From positions 1 to 13,466 of the forward strand of contig CALFSF010000567.1 in NCBI GenBank assembly GCA_937917025.1: a stretch of 13,466 nt of DNA. The letters run 5' to 3'. The notes beneath the pieces are model-generated. The model worked only from the letters and a program-made list of their open reading frames with translations. It was not told the origin of the DNA and ran no database searches. Every line of letters starts with the position of its first letter. Within the stretch, counting starts at the first letter, position 1. Origin of the DNA: an uncultured Paraburkholderia sp. Lineage in GTDB: Bacteria > Pseudomonadota > Gammaproteobacteria > Burkholderiales > Burkholderiaceae. Shown here one piece after another: positions 1 to 6,942 of the stretch. A program made the position numbers and the translations under genes.

Positions 1-6
1 TTCCAT

Positions 7-36
7 GCCGGAGCCGCGTGTTGCGACGGCTCCGGC
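7..36 (-). terminator. Hairpin downstream of fliC, possible terminator
   Basis: Positions 7-16 (GCCGGAGCCG) pair perfectly with 27-36 around a 10-nt loop. The hairpin lies 38 bp past the fliC stop on the minus strand, where a terminator would be expected. The six bases left before the window edge do not form a T tract, so the U-run cannot be confirmed. Confidence 0.5.
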
Positions 37-74
37 AATACGGCGTCGTACAGCACGCCGCAGGTGAATCAGGC

Positions 75-893
75 TTACTGGAGAAGCTTCAGAACTTGCT
101 GCGGCAGCGAGTTTGCCTGAGCCAGCACCGAGATACCAGCTTGTTGCAGCACTTGAGCCTTCGAAAGGTTCGCCGTTTCCGTCGCGAAGTCCGCGTCGGT
201 GATCTGCGAACGCGCTGCGCTCATGTTCGTCGCTTGCGTGGTCGTCGTCGTGATGGCGGCCGTCATCGTGTTCTGCGTTGCGCCGAGCGTTGCCTGGAAG
301 GTATTGACGCTTGCCAGTGCCGTGTCGATCGAATCCATTGCCGTTTGTGCCAGCGCAGCCGTCGACACGCTCAACGTGGAGAGGCCAAGACCCGCTGCAT
401 CCCAAACCGTGCTGCCGAAGTCTGCAGTAATTTGTTGACCGGAGAACGCGCCGATCTGGAACGTCACGGTGCCTGCGCCCGACAGAATTGTCTTGCCGTT
501 GAAAGTCGTTTGATCTGCAACACGCGTAATTTCCGTCAGACGCGCTTGAACTTCCGAATCCAGGTTAGCCAGTGCGCCCGAATCCAGCGAGCCGTCGCCT
601 GCTTCAACTGCCAGCTGGCGGATACGTTGCAGGTTGTCGATCGTCGATTGCAGCGCGCCGTTGGTCGTTTGAACCATCGACACCGCGTTGTTCGCGTTTG
701 CCGCGCCTTGGGTCAGCGCGTTGATCGACGCCGTTTGCGACGTTGCAATCGCGTTGCCAGCGGCGTCGTCAGCAGCCGTGTTAATGCGCTTGCCCGACGA
801 CAGGCGGTTGATTGCCTGCGACAGGGCGTTTTGCGAGCCCGTCAGGTTGTTCTGTGCAGTCAGCGACAGAATATTGGTGTTGATATTCAGCAT
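75..893 (-). CDS. fliC: Flagellin, compact form (flagellar filament subunit)
   Basis: Encodes the structural subunit of the flagellar filament, exported by the flagellar type III apparatus and polymerised at the filament tip. The 272-aa protein has both conserved flagellin ends. The N-terminal D0/D1 part carries MLNINTN, then an SSGKRINTAADDAAG stretch near residues 32-46. The C-terminal helices carry SQITDADFATETANLSKAQ and end in QQVLKLLQ. The middle, roughly residues 140-190, is short and rich in Ala, Ser and Thr, so the outer D2/D3 domains are essentially missing; some Burkholderia flagellins are about 380 aa. The ATG start follows a GAGGAAG ribosome site (897-903) by a few bases. It is transcribed alone here, divergently from the aldo/keto reductase gene, from a sigma-28-like promoter at 984-1011. 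Identity is very secure; whether this is the only flagellin gene in the genome cannot be seen. Confidence 0.97.
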   Translation of the reverse strand: MLNINTNILSLTAQNNLTGSQNALSQAINRLSSGKRINTAADDAAGNAIATSQTASINALTQGAANANNAVSMVQTTNGALQSTIDNLQRIRQLAVEAGDGSLDSGALANLDSEVQARLTEITRVADQTTFNGKTILSGAGTVTFQIGAFSGQQITADFGSTVWDAAGLGLSTLSVSTAALAQTAMDSIDTALASVNTFQATLGATQNTMTAAITTTTTQATNMSAARSQITDADFATETANLSKAQVLQQAGISVLAQANSLPQQVLKLLQ

Positions 894-983
894 TTGCTTC
901 CTCGTTTGGAAAACGCCATGTAATTAGGCTGGTTCGGGTTCGGCGTAGCGCATTTGACGAGTGGCGCTGCCCGCCTTTCCTGG

Positions 984-1011
984 TTGTCGGCGGCGCGCGA
1001 ACAAAACTTTA
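984..1011 (-). promoter_or_regulatory. Sigma-28 (FliA) type promoter for fliC
   Basis: On the minus strand TAAAGTTT (1011-1004) is an exact match to the enteric sigma-28 -35 box. It is followed after 12 nt by GCCGACAA (991-984), one base from the -10 consensus GCCGATAA. The usual spacer is 11 nt, so this one is a base longer. Transcription would start near 975-978, giving a leader of about 85 nt before the flagellin ATG. Seen directly; activity is inferred. Confidence 0.75.
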
Positions 1012-1143
1012 GGGGCTGGGGAGAAAAGAGGGAGGGAACGGGCCGGTCCGCAGCGGGTCGAAAGCCCGGAAAGCGCCTCCCTGTGCGGATTCGCGAGGCG
1101 GCGTATGCTTGTCGATCCGGTCGCATTTCCCTTGGGAGACGTC

Positions 1144-2088
1144 ATGCAAAAACGCAATATCGGCACGTCGCAGGTACAGGTCGCACCGCTGGCTTTCGGC
1201 GGAAACGTGTTCGGCTGGTCCGCCGGCGAAGCCACGTCGTTCTCGATTCTCGACGCCTTCGTCGACGCGGGACTCGACTTCATCGACACCGCCGACGTCT
1301 ATTCGGCCTGGGTGCCGGGGCACCACGGCGGCGAATCGGAAGCCATCATCGGCAAGTGGCTGAAACAGGGCGGAAGGCGCGACAAGGTCGTGCTCGCGAC
1401 CAAGGTCGGCATGCTCGGCGCGCGAAAAGGGCTGTCGGGCGCCAATATCCAGGCGGCAGTCGAAGATTCGCTGCGTCGCCTTCAAACCGATTACATCGAC
1501 GTCTATTTTTCGCATCTCGACGACGCGGAAACACCGCTCGCCGAAACACTCGGCGCCTACCAGCGCCTGATCGAGGCGGGCAAGGTGCGGGTGATCGGCG
1601 CCTCCAACTACAGCGGCGCGCGAATCGAGGAGGCGCTCGCGGTCGCGCAGCAGAACGGCTTGCCGAAGTATCAGCTGCTCCAGCCGGAGTACAACCTGTA
1701 TGATCGCGCTTCGTATGAAACCGGGATCGAGCCGGTCGCGCTCGCGCACCGGCTGGGTGTCGTGACGTATTACAGTCTTGCTAGCGGCTTTCTGTCGGGC
1801 AAATACCGGTCGAAGGCGGACCTCGGGAAAAGCACCGCCCGCGGCAGCCGGGTCGAAAAATACCTGGACGAACGCGGTCTCGAAATCCTGAAAGCGCTCG
1901 ACGAAGTCGCCGGACGGCACAACAGCACGCCCGCCACGGTGGCACTGGCGTGGCTGATGGCGCGTCCGGGCGTGACGGCGCCGATTGCCAGCGCGACCTC
2001 GGTCGACCAGCTGAAAAGCCTGGTTGCGGCGGTCCACCTGACGCTCACGGACGCCGATATCCGCCGTCTGAACGACGCAAGTGCCTGA
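1144..2088 (+). CDS. Aldo/keto reductase family oxidoreductase
   Basis: A 314-aa NAD(P)H-dependent oxidoreductase of the aldo/keto reductase (AKR) superfamily, probably cytosolic; the substrate cannot be told from sequence. The complete catalytic tetrad is visible: Asp48 and Tyr53 in IDTADVY, Lys87 in ATKVG and His124 in FSHLDD. Further family marks are RVIGASNYSG, the LLQPEYNLYDR strand and a C-terminal TPATVALAW helix. Length fits the family. The reading frame is open back to 961, but the start at 1144 was chosen because MQKRNIGTSQVQVAPLAFGG aligns with the normal AKR N-terminus and GGGAGAC sits just upstream; an ATG at 1104 is the alternative. It diverges from fliC across about 250 bp. A TATGCT at 1103-1108 is a possible -10 box with a poor -35. 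It has no visible link to motility. Confidence 0.92.
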   Translation: MQKRNIGTSQVQVAPLAFGGNVFGWSAGEATSFSILDAFVDAGLDFIDTADVYSAWVPGHHGGESEAIIGKWLKQGGRRDKVVLATKVGMLGARKGLSGANIQAAVEDSLRRLQTDYIDVYFSHLDDAETPLAETLGAYQRLIEAGKVRVIGASNYSGARIEEALAVAQQNGLPKYQLLQPEYNLYDRASYETGIEPVALAHRLGVVTYYSLASGFLSGKYRSKADLGKSTARGSRVEKYLDERGLEILKALDEVAGRHNSTPATVALAWLMARPGVTAPIASATSVDQLKSLVAAVHLTLTDADIRRLNDASA

Positions 2089-2124
2089 ACGCACGGGTGA
2101 AAGTGGTGGTGGGCACGAGTTTTT
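2081..2124 (+). terminator. Weak candidate terminator after the aldo/keto reductase gene
   Basis: GTGCC (2081-2085, overlapping the end of the coding region) can pair with GGCAC (2112-2116), followed by GAGTTTTT. The stem is only 5 bp with a long loop, partly filled by a CAC/GTG pairing, so this is a weak call resting mostly on the T run. Confidence 0.3.
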
Positions 2125-2416
2125 CCTGATATCATCGGGAGTGAATTGAGATCTTTGCCTGTTTCGTGGTCGATTTGTAGTTGGACGTCGGCGGTGAACC
2201 GGGCATCAGACGTAGTGGTGCATATGCGTCTGCCCGCGTTCTCGCGGTGAACTCCCTACCTCTCTTTTCCGGCCTCCGTGGCCGCTTTGCCTCTCGTTTT
2301 CGTCCATGGTTTCGTTTGCCTGTTATTGGCCATGAATCGAAACGACCGGAGTGCCGGCGCGTGAGCGGGTTGCCGCCACGCAATTAACCGTATCAAGCGA
2401 TTTAGTTAGGAATTAC
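2125..2416 (+). other. Long non-coding region and leader upstream of rpsU
   Basis: About 290 bp without a believable gene. It presumably holds the rpsU promoter and 5' leader. No promoter stands out: TTGCCT (2156-2161) with TAGTTG 17 bp later is poor. An inverted repeat, CAGACG (2207-2212) with CGTCTG (2227-2232), could form a stem-loop in a long leader. The short open frames here on both strands look like chance. Confidence 0.4.
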
Positions 2417-2629
2417 ATGACGACGATTCTTCTGAAAGAAAACGAGCCGTTCGAAGTGGCGATCCGCCGCTTTCGTCGCGCAATCGAAAAGAATGGCCTG
2501 ATCGCCGAGCTGCGCGAGCGCCAATCGTACGAAAAGCCGACGACGGCACGTAAGCGCAAGAAGGCTGCTGCTGTGAAGCGCCTGCACAAGCGCCTGCGTA
2601 GCCAGCAACTGCCGAAAAAGCTGCACTAA
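2417..2629 (+). CDS. rpsU: 30S ribosomal protein bS21
   Basis: Encodes small-subunit protein S21, which binds the 30S platform near the 3' end of 16S rRNA and helps start translation. The 70-aa product has the full family length and is very basic. It opens with MTTILLKENEPFEVAIRRFRR and has a Lys/Arg-rich C-terminal half (ARKRKKAAAVKRLHKR). The frame is open upstream to 2351, but the ATG at 2417 gives the conserved N-terminus, with a modest TTAGG ribosome site in front. The gene stands alone: a strong terminator follows directly and no dnaG or rpoD lies next to it, unlike the enteric rpsU-dnaG-rpoD operon. Betaproteobacteria often carry more than one rpsU, so this may be one of several paralogues. 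Confidence 0.97.
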   Translation: MTTILLKENEPFEVAIRRFRRAIEKNGLIAELRERQSYEKPTTARKRKKAAAVKRLHKRLRSQQLPKKLH

Positions 2630-2651
2630 GCACGCTTTTACGCACGGCCAG

Positions 2652-2696
2652 ACGGCGGTGTAGCTTCGAAAGAAGCTACACCGCCGTTTTTATTTT
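2652..2696 (+). terminator. Strong intrinsic terminator of rpsU
   Basis: A perfect 16-bp stem pairs 2652-2667 (starts ACGGCGGTG) with 2672-2687 around a GAAA tetraloop (2668-2671), followed by TTTTATTTT. It lies 22 bp after the rpsU stop. The reverse direction lacks a T run, so it acts only on the plus strand. Confidence 0.95.
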
Positions 2697-2808
2697 GGGT
2701 CTCGAGAGCAATGAAGTCGGCGCCATGGCCGGGATGGGCGGCCGCACACGCGACAGCGAGGCGAACTCCGCCTGGCTGGCGCTCCCCCGCATCGTCGCTG
2801 TTCGGGCG

Positions 2809-3234
2809 TCACGCCGCCGTCTTCACCCGTTCGGCGGACAGGCCGAACTGCCGGGCGATCGAGACGAGACGCTCCTGCCATTCCCACGTTCCGAACACGT
2901 CGTGCACATTCTGCAGGCAACTGAGCAATTCGACTGTGGTCGCGTCGTAAATGTTGATACGCACACGCAGCAGCGCTTTCTTGAGTGCGGCAACGCCGAC
3001 GTCCATATAAATGGGCACATCGCGTGGATCTTTTCCGATATAGCGGACGGGAATGCCTTCCATCGCCGTCATATAGTCACTGGGCTTGATGAAATTCCCG
3101 ACGGGACATCCGCCGCAGTGACTCCGGTACGCGCCGCCGCCGCGTGGCAGTAGCGCCGCGCGCCGCTGGTCAAGCAGATGGCCGACGGCCTGGTCGAAAA
3201 TCTCCTGATGGGTCAGGAAGTTCAGGCTTTTCAT
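2809..3234 (-). CDS. Uncharacterised protein with a CGGCPVG motif
   Basis: A 141-aa soluble protein of unknown function with no signal peptide or membrane segment. The N-terminal part reads THQEIFDQAVGHLLDQ. It is followed by YRSHCGGCPVGNFIKPSDY with Cys40 and Cys43, then a charged middle, an LLSCLQNVHDVF helix and a C-terminal WQERLVSIARQFGLS segment. The arrangement (EIFD helix, Tyr-Arg then a Cys/Val-Gly-x-x-I motif, leucine-rich helix with VHD, IA-x-x-FGL end) reminds me of small hypothetical proteins in phages and proteobacteria with a C-AVG-x-LIP motif, also without known function. That resemblance is from memory. The start is supported by a GGGGAGA ribosome site just upstream. It stands alone, between the rpsU terminator and tag. 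A short inverted repeat sits in its promoter region (3277-3293). Confidence 0.8.
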   Translation of the reverse strand: MKSLNFLTHQEIFDQAVGHLLDQRRAALLPRGGGAYRSHCGGCPVGNFIKPSDYMTAMEGIPVRYIGKDPRDVPIYMDVGVAALKKALLRVRINIYDATTVELLSCLQNVHDVFGTWEWQERLVSIARQFGLSAERVKTAA

Positions 3235-3276
3235 GGTGAGTCTCCCCTGCGCGATGCGCAGCGGTCATTGTTATTT

Positions 3277-3305
3277 GAAGACCTACGGTCTTCCTCACAG
3301 TTATA
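3277..3305 (-). promoter_or_regulatory. Possible promoter/operator of the CGGCPVG protein gene
   Basis: On the minus strand a TATAAC (3305-3300) resembles a -10 box, though no good -35 lies 17 bp upstream. About 6 bp downstream, near the expected transcription start, is a perfect 7-bp inverted repeat: GAAGACC (3277-3283), a TAC spacer and GGTCTTC (3287-3293). It could be an operator or a 5'-end hairpin of the mRNA. Confidence 0.35.
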
Positions 3306-3364
3306 ACGACTGAGATCGGTAAATATGTAGTGGATGAAACCCGAGGTGGGCAATTTTTACGGTC

Positions 3365-3390
3365 CGTAGCGTGGTCTCGCCCACGCTACG
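3365..3390 (-). terminator. Hairpin downstream of tag
   Basis: A perfect 10-bp stem, CGTAGCGTGG (3365-3374) with CCACGCTACG (3381-3390), loop of 6, lies 53 bp past the tag stop. No T run follows on the minus strand, so it may stop transcription weakly or protect the mRNA 3' end. Confidence 0.45.
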
Positions 3391-3442
3391 CGACGCATAA
3401 GGCGACCTGAGCGACCGCGCCAAACGAAACGGAGCGCCGCGT

Positions 3443-4039
3443 CTAGCCCGTCTTCCGGTTGCGGCCCTTTTTGCCGGGCGCGACGCAGGCCGCCCTGCAC
3501 GCGCAAGTTCGCTCGTGGTCGTTCACCATGCCCACGGCCTGCATGAACGCATAGCAGATCGTGGTGCCGACGAATTTGCAGCCCCACCCTTTGAGTGCCT
3601 TGCTGAGCGCGTCCGAAACGGCGGTCGACGCAGGCGCGTCCCGATAGCTTGCCCAGTCGTTCTGGATGGGCGTCTGGTCGACGAATGACCATACGAAGTT
3701 CGCCAGCGAACCGTGTTCGGCCTGGATTTTCTGGACCGCCCGCGCGTTCGTGACCACCGATTCGAGCTTGCCCCGATGGCGGACGATGCCAGCATCGAGC
3801 AGCAACGCGTCAATGTGCTTCGGCGTGAAGCGGGCAACGGCGTCGATATCGAAATCGGCGAACGCGCGGCGATACCCTGCGCGTTTGTTGAGGATCGTCG
3901 ACCACGACAGGCCCGCCTGCGCGCCCTCCAGTACGAGTAGCTCGAAGAGGTGCCGGTCGTCGCGCGAGGGCACGCCCCATTCCGTGTCGTGATATTGCGC
4001 AAGTGCTTCTGTCGTCGCCCAGTTGCATCGTTGTGTCAC
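3443..4039 (-). CDS. tag: DNA-3-methyladenine glycosylase I
   Basis: Base-excision repair enzyme that removes 3-methyladenine from alkylated DNA, leaving an abasic site. The 198-aa product is easily recognised. It has YHDTEWGVP (residues 16-24), LEGAQAGLSW (37-46), RHRGKLESVVTNARA, a DALSKALKGWGCKFVGTTICYAFMQ block and VNDH. The residues known in E. coli Tag fall at the same positions: zinc ligands His17, His175 and Cys179 (with Cys5 in place of Cys4), and the base-pocket residues Tyr16, Glu38 and Trp46. A basic tail of about 17 residues follows. The start is GTG at 4037-4039, behind an AGGAGCAGGA stretch; no in-frame ATG gives the conserved N-terminus. It is divergent from the sugar-kinase gene and apparently a single-gene unit. 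Tag is often constitutive in other bacteria, and nothing here suggests an Ada-type control. Confidence 0.97.
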   Translation of the reverse strand: MTQRCNWATTEALAQYHDTEWGVPSRDDRHLFELLVLEGAQAGLSWSTILNKRAGYRRAFADFDIDAVARFTPKHIDALLLDAGIVRHRGKLESVVTNARAVQKIQAEHGSLANFVWSFVDQTPIQNDWASYRDAPASTAVSDALSKALKGWGCKFVGTTICYAFMQAVGMVNDHERTCACRAACVAPGKKGRNRKTG

Positions 4040-4195
4040 GTTCCTGCTCCTGCCTTATGAGTTGTCGATCTGCCGAATGCCGCCCGGCAAAGAATAGCGG
4101 AATGGGCGCGCGCCGCCACCTGGCCGGATGGCAGATTGCCGGATCGAATTGAACCCGATAGTCTCTGCACCATCCTTTTTCTTCGACTGTATTCG

Positions 4196-5077
4196 ATGAC
4201 TTCAGACCTTTACCTTATCGGTGTGGATGGCGGCGGCTCCGGCACCCGGCTCGTGCTCGGCGACGTTCACGGTGCGGAACTCGCGCAGGCTGCGGGCGGC
4301 CCATCGGGTCTTGGCCTCGGTGTGGAGCGCGCCTGGCAGGCGATCGAGGCCGCCTGCCGCGCTGCGTTCGCCACCGCCGGGATCGAGCTGGACTGGTCAC
4401 GCTGCGTGCTGGGGTGCGGTCTCGCGGGCGTGAACAATCGCGACTGGCTCGCGGCGTTCCATGATCACGCACCGAAGCTGGCGGGGCTCGCGGTCGAGAG
4501 CGACGCCTATACGACGCTGCTCGGCGCGCACGGCGGCGCCCATGGCGTGGTGGTCGCGCTCGGCACCGGCAGCGTCGCCGCGGCGGCCGATGGCGACGGA
4601 CTCTGGCGCATCGCGAGCGGCTTCGGCTTTCCATCCGGCGATGAGGCAAGCGGCGCCTGGCTTGGCTTGCGGGCAGCCGTCTACGCGCAGCAGGCGCTCG
4701 ATGGCCGCGTGCCCCACGATGCGCTCGCGCAGGCGTTGCTCGAGCGCGTCGACGCACAGGATCGCGACAGCCTGATCGTCTGGCTTTGCGCGGCCAATCA
4801 GACTGCGTACGCGAGCCTCGCGCCTATCGTCCTGCAGCATCGCACGCATCCGTTCGCCGCCCGTCTGCTTACAGAAGCCGGAACGGAAATCGCGAAGATG
4901 ATCGATGCGCTCGATCCACGCGGCACCTTGCCCGTCGCGCTGTGCGGCGGCCTGGGTGAGCCGCTGCGGCCCTACGTGCCGGCTTCGTACCATGGACGTC
5001 TGCGCACGCCGCTGGCCGATTCAGCGCACGGCGGGTTGCAGCTTGCAAGGACAGAAGCGCGGCGGCTCAACGCGTAA
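4196..5077 (+). CDS. BadF/BadG-family ATPase, probable amino-sugar (GlcNAc or glucosamine) kinase
   Basis: A 293-aa member of the ASKHA fold ATPases in the BadF/BadG/BcrA/BcrD group. It most resembles bacterial N-acetylglucosamine/glucosamine kinases, which use ATP to phosphorylate the sugar at C6 in the cytosol. The phosphate-1 loop is VDGGGSGTR (from Asp11), the phosphate-2 motif ALGTGSVAA (GTGS at 123-126). A GFPSGDEASGAWLG segment (GDE at 148-150) matches the family's glycine/GDE motif, and CGGLGEPLRPYVP near the end fits the adenosine region. The frame extends to a TTG at 4136, but the ATG at 4196 was chosen because the conserved strand starts a few residues later; no clear ribosome site precedes either. 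No nag or chitin genes lie nearby, so the substrate is inferred from the family. A Cof-type phosphatase gene follows after 74 bp. Confidence 0.85.
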   Translation: MTSDLYLIGVDGGGSGTRLVLGDVHGAELAQAAGGPSGLGLGVERAWQAIEAACRAAFATAGIELDWSRCVLGCGLAGVNNRDWLAAFHDHAPKLAGLAVESDAYTTLLGAHGGAHGVVVALGTGSVAAAADGDGLWRIASGFGFPSGDEASGAWLGLRAAVYAQQALDGRVPHDALAQALLERVDAQDRDSLIVWLCAANQTAYASLAPIVLQHRTHPFAARLLTEAGTEIAKMIDALDPRGTLPVALCGGLGEPLRPYVPASYHGRLRTPLADSAHGGLQLARTEARRLNA

Positions 5078-5113
5078 AACGGCGACGGGGCGCGGCGCGC
5101 GGGTTCGGGGCGT

Positions 5114-5119
5114 TAAAAT
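5114..5119 (+). promoter_or_regulatory. Candidate -10 box for the Cof-type phosphatase gene
   Basis: TAAAAT at 5114-5119 stands out in a GC-rich gap and would start transcription about 25 bp before the ATG. The -35 region is all G and C and matches poorly, so this is tentative. Confidence 0.3.
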
Positions 5120-5151
5120 ACGCCCTTTGAGCCTGCGGCACCGCCCACGAC

Positions 5152-5973
5152 ATGTACAAAGTTATCGCCACCGATCTCGACGGAACCCTGCTCAATAGCG
5201 ATCATCAGGTAGACCCGTTCACCGTTTCCACGGTACGCGCGCTCGAAGCCCAGGGGCTTCACTTTGTCATCGCGACCGGGCGCCATTACTCCGACGTGGC
5301 CGGCATTCGCGACGTGCTGGGTATCAAGCCATATCTGGTGACGTCGAATGGCGCGCGGGTGCATGCGCCCGACAACACGCTGATGTACGCGCGGGATCTC
5401 GCGCCGGAAATCGTGCGGCGCCTCGTCGAGCCGGAAGTCGTCGGCGAGCATGGCCGTGTGATCGTCAATCTGTTCGCCGACCAGGAATGGCTGATCGATC
5501 GGGACGCGCCTGAACTGCTGCGTTTTCATCAGGACTCGGGATTTACGTACGAAGTGATCGACCTGCGCAGGCACTCCGGCAAGGACATCGCAAAGGTGCT
5601 GTATATCGGCGATCCGGCGGACCTCGCGCATGTCGCGGCGAATCTCGAGCGCGAGTTCGGCGAGGCGCTGTATGTGACCTATTCGTTGCCTGACTGTCTC
5701 GAAGTCATGACGGCGGGCGTGTCGAAAGGCACGGCGTTGCGGGTTGTGCTGGAGCGTCTCGGTATCGACGCGGCACGCTGCGTGGCCTTCGGCGACAACA
5801 TGAACGACATCGATCTGCTGGAAACGGCAGGCTATCCGTTCATGATGAACAACGCCAATCCGGATCTGATGCGGCGCCTGCCGGACGTGCCGCGGATCGG
5901 CAACAACTTCGAGGCCGGCGTTGCCCATCATCTGCGCAAGCTGTTCGCCATGGACGACGAACTGACGTCGTGA
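5152..5973 (+). CDS. Cof-type HAD-IIB family sugar-phosphatase-like hydrolase
   Basis: A 273-aa cytosolic, Mg-dependent phosphatase of the haloacid dehalogenase superfamily, type IIB cap (Cof/YidA-like). All four HAD motifs are present. Motif I is DLDGT with nucleophile Asp8 and acid/base Asp10, motif II is Thr42 in IATGR, motif III is Lys192 in GVSKGTAL, and motif IV is GDNMNDIDLLETAG with Asp215 and Asp219. The cap domain lies between motifs II and III, roughly residues 85-185. Members of this family act on sugar phosphates, flavin mononucleotide or pyridoxal phosphate, often with broad specificity; the substrate here cannot be told. The length is normal and the ATG is fixed by the conserved MYKVIATDLDGT start, although no good ribosome site is visible, so the mRNA leader may be very short. 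It lies 74 bp after the sugar-kinase gene and may share its transcript. Confidence 0.92.
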   Translation: MYKVIATDLDGTLLNSDHQVDPFTVSTVRALEAQGLHFVIATGRHYSDVAGIRDVLGIKPYLVTSNGARVHAPDNTLMYARDLAPEIVRRLVEPEVVGEHGRVIVNLFADQEWLIDRDAPELLRFHQDSGFTYEVIDLRRHSGKDIAKVLYIGDPADLAHVAANLEREFGEALYVTYSLPDCLEVMTAGVSKGTALRVVLERLGIDAARCVAFGDNMNDIDLLETAGYPFMMNNANPDLMRRLPDVPRIGNNFEAGVAHHLRKLFAMDDELTS

Positions 5974-5998
5974 TCGTCGCGGCGAAGGTGAAGTTGAA

Positions 5999-6022
5999 GG
6001 CTGGCGAATCCCTTCGCCAGCC
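5999..6022. terminator. Hairpin between convergent cof-like gene and aqpZ
   Basis: GGCTGGCGAA (5999-6008) pairs perfectly with TTCGCCAGCC (6013-6022) around a TCCC loop. It sits in the 115-bp gap between two convergent genes, where a shared terminator is expected, but neither side has a real T run. Call it a possible bidirectional terminator. Confidence 0.5.
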
Positions 6023-6088
6023 CGACAAGCGGCAGAACGCCGAGCCTGTCGAAACATCGCCGCACTGCGCGGCGCCCGGACGCGAGAC

Positions 6089-6829
6089 CTAACTCAAGGC
6101 TTCCACGCCTCGCGCCGCTTCACGTTCCCGCGCAATGACCGGATAGACCAGACCCGCGACGATCGCGCCCAGCATCGGCGCGAGCCAGAAGAGCCACAAC
6201 TGGTCGACCGCGCCGCCCCCGACGAACAGCGCCGGGCCGGTCGAGCGGGCCGGATTGACGGAGGTGTTCGTCACCGGAATCGAAATCAGGTGGATCAGCG
6301 TCAGGCACAGACCGATCGCGATCGGTGCGAATCCCGCCGGCGCGCGCCGGTCGGTTGCGCCGAGAATCACGAACAGGAAGAAGCCGGTCAGCACCACTTC
6401 GCAGATGAACGCCGCGAGCATCGAATAGTGTCCGGGCGAGCGGCCGTCATATCCATTGGTGGCGAAGCCGCTCGCCACAAGGTCGAAGCCCGGCTTGCCG
6501 CATGCAATCAGCGAGAGCACAAACGCACCGAGTATCGCGCCGACCAGCTGAGCCGCGATGTACGGGACGAGGTCGCGGGCCGGGAAGCGACCCGCGACCG
6601 TCAGCCCGACGCTGACCGCCGGGTTCAGATGGCATCCGGAGATATGCCCGATTGCATAGGCCATCGTCAGCACGGTCAGGCCGAACGCGAGCGCGACGCC
6701 CACGTAGCCGATACCCAAACCCTGCTCGGGACCAGAAAGACTCGCGGCGAGGACGGCGCTGCCGCACCCTCCGAGCACGAGCCAGAACGTGCCGAACATT
6801 TCGGCGGCGACGCGTCGCGACAATTGCAT
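6089..6829 (-). CDS. aqpZ: Aquaporin Z, water channel
   Basis: Inner-membrane water channel of the MIP family that lets water cross during osmotic change. The 246-aa protein has six predicted membrane helices and both half-helix NPA motifs, GCHLNPAVSVG (69-71) and TSVNPARSTG (192-194). The selectivity-filter residues match E. coli AqpZ with an offset of six: Phe49, His180, Thr189 and Arg195 (Phe43, His174, Thr183, Arg189 in E. coli). The LISIPVTNTSVNPARST stretch is the AqpZ signature. His in the filter marks a water channel and argues against a glycerol facilitator. The start is an ATG behind AAAGGAAT. The C-terminal tail is short. It converges on the Cof-type gene and diverges from the H-NS-family gene across an AT-rich spacer holding a candidate promoter. 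Confidence 0.96.
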   Translation of the reverse strand: MQLSRRVAAEMFGTFWLVLGGCGSAVLAASLSGPEQGLGIGYVGVALAFGLTVLTMAYAIGHISGCHLNPAVSVGLTVAGRFPARDLVPYIAAQLVGAILGAFVLSLIACGKPGFDLVASGFATNGYDGRSPGHYSMLAAFICEVVLTGFFLFVILGATDRRAPAGFAPIAIGLCLTLIHLISIPVTNTSVNPARSTGPALFVGGGAVDQLWLFWLAPMLGAIVAGLVYPVIAREREAARGVEALS

Positions 6830-6899
6830 GTGCGTATTCCTTTAAAGGTCGAATGCCGTTGCGGCATCGCGAAATACGCAATGCGCGCCCGAGTCGCGG

Positions 6900-6942
6900 A
6901 TTTTAGGCAAACGCACCCTGCAACACTGTCAAGAATTGTCAA
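6900..6942 (-). promoter_or_regulatory. Candidate aqpZ promoter with two exact TTGACA boxes
   Basis: On the minus strand two perfect -35 hexamers TTGACA occur at 6942-6937 and 6932-6927, ten bases apart. TAAAAT (6905-6900) is the best -10 match, but it lies 21 bp from the nearer TTGACA, longer than the usual 17. Either the spacing calls for an activator or the true -10 is weaker and closer. The mRNA would begin about 65 bp before the aqpZ ATG. Confidence 0.45.

Noticed and set aside
18..923. A 301-codon plus-strand frame opposite fliC
   Set aside because: Arg/Cys-rich translation antisense to a clear flagellin; a shadow of codon bias.
1009..2094. A 361-codon minus-strand frame opposite the aldo/keto reductase
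   Set aside because: Antisense to a gene with a full catalytic tetrad; translation is Arg-rich and featureless.
2132..2383. Small minus-strand frame (83 codons) upstream of rpsU
   Set aside because: No ribosome site of note, Arg-rich composition and no recognisable motif; more likely leader or promoter DNA.
5113..6057. A 314-codon minus-strand frame opposite the Cof-type phosphatase gene
   Set aside because: Antisense to a gene with all four HAD motifs; no domain visible.
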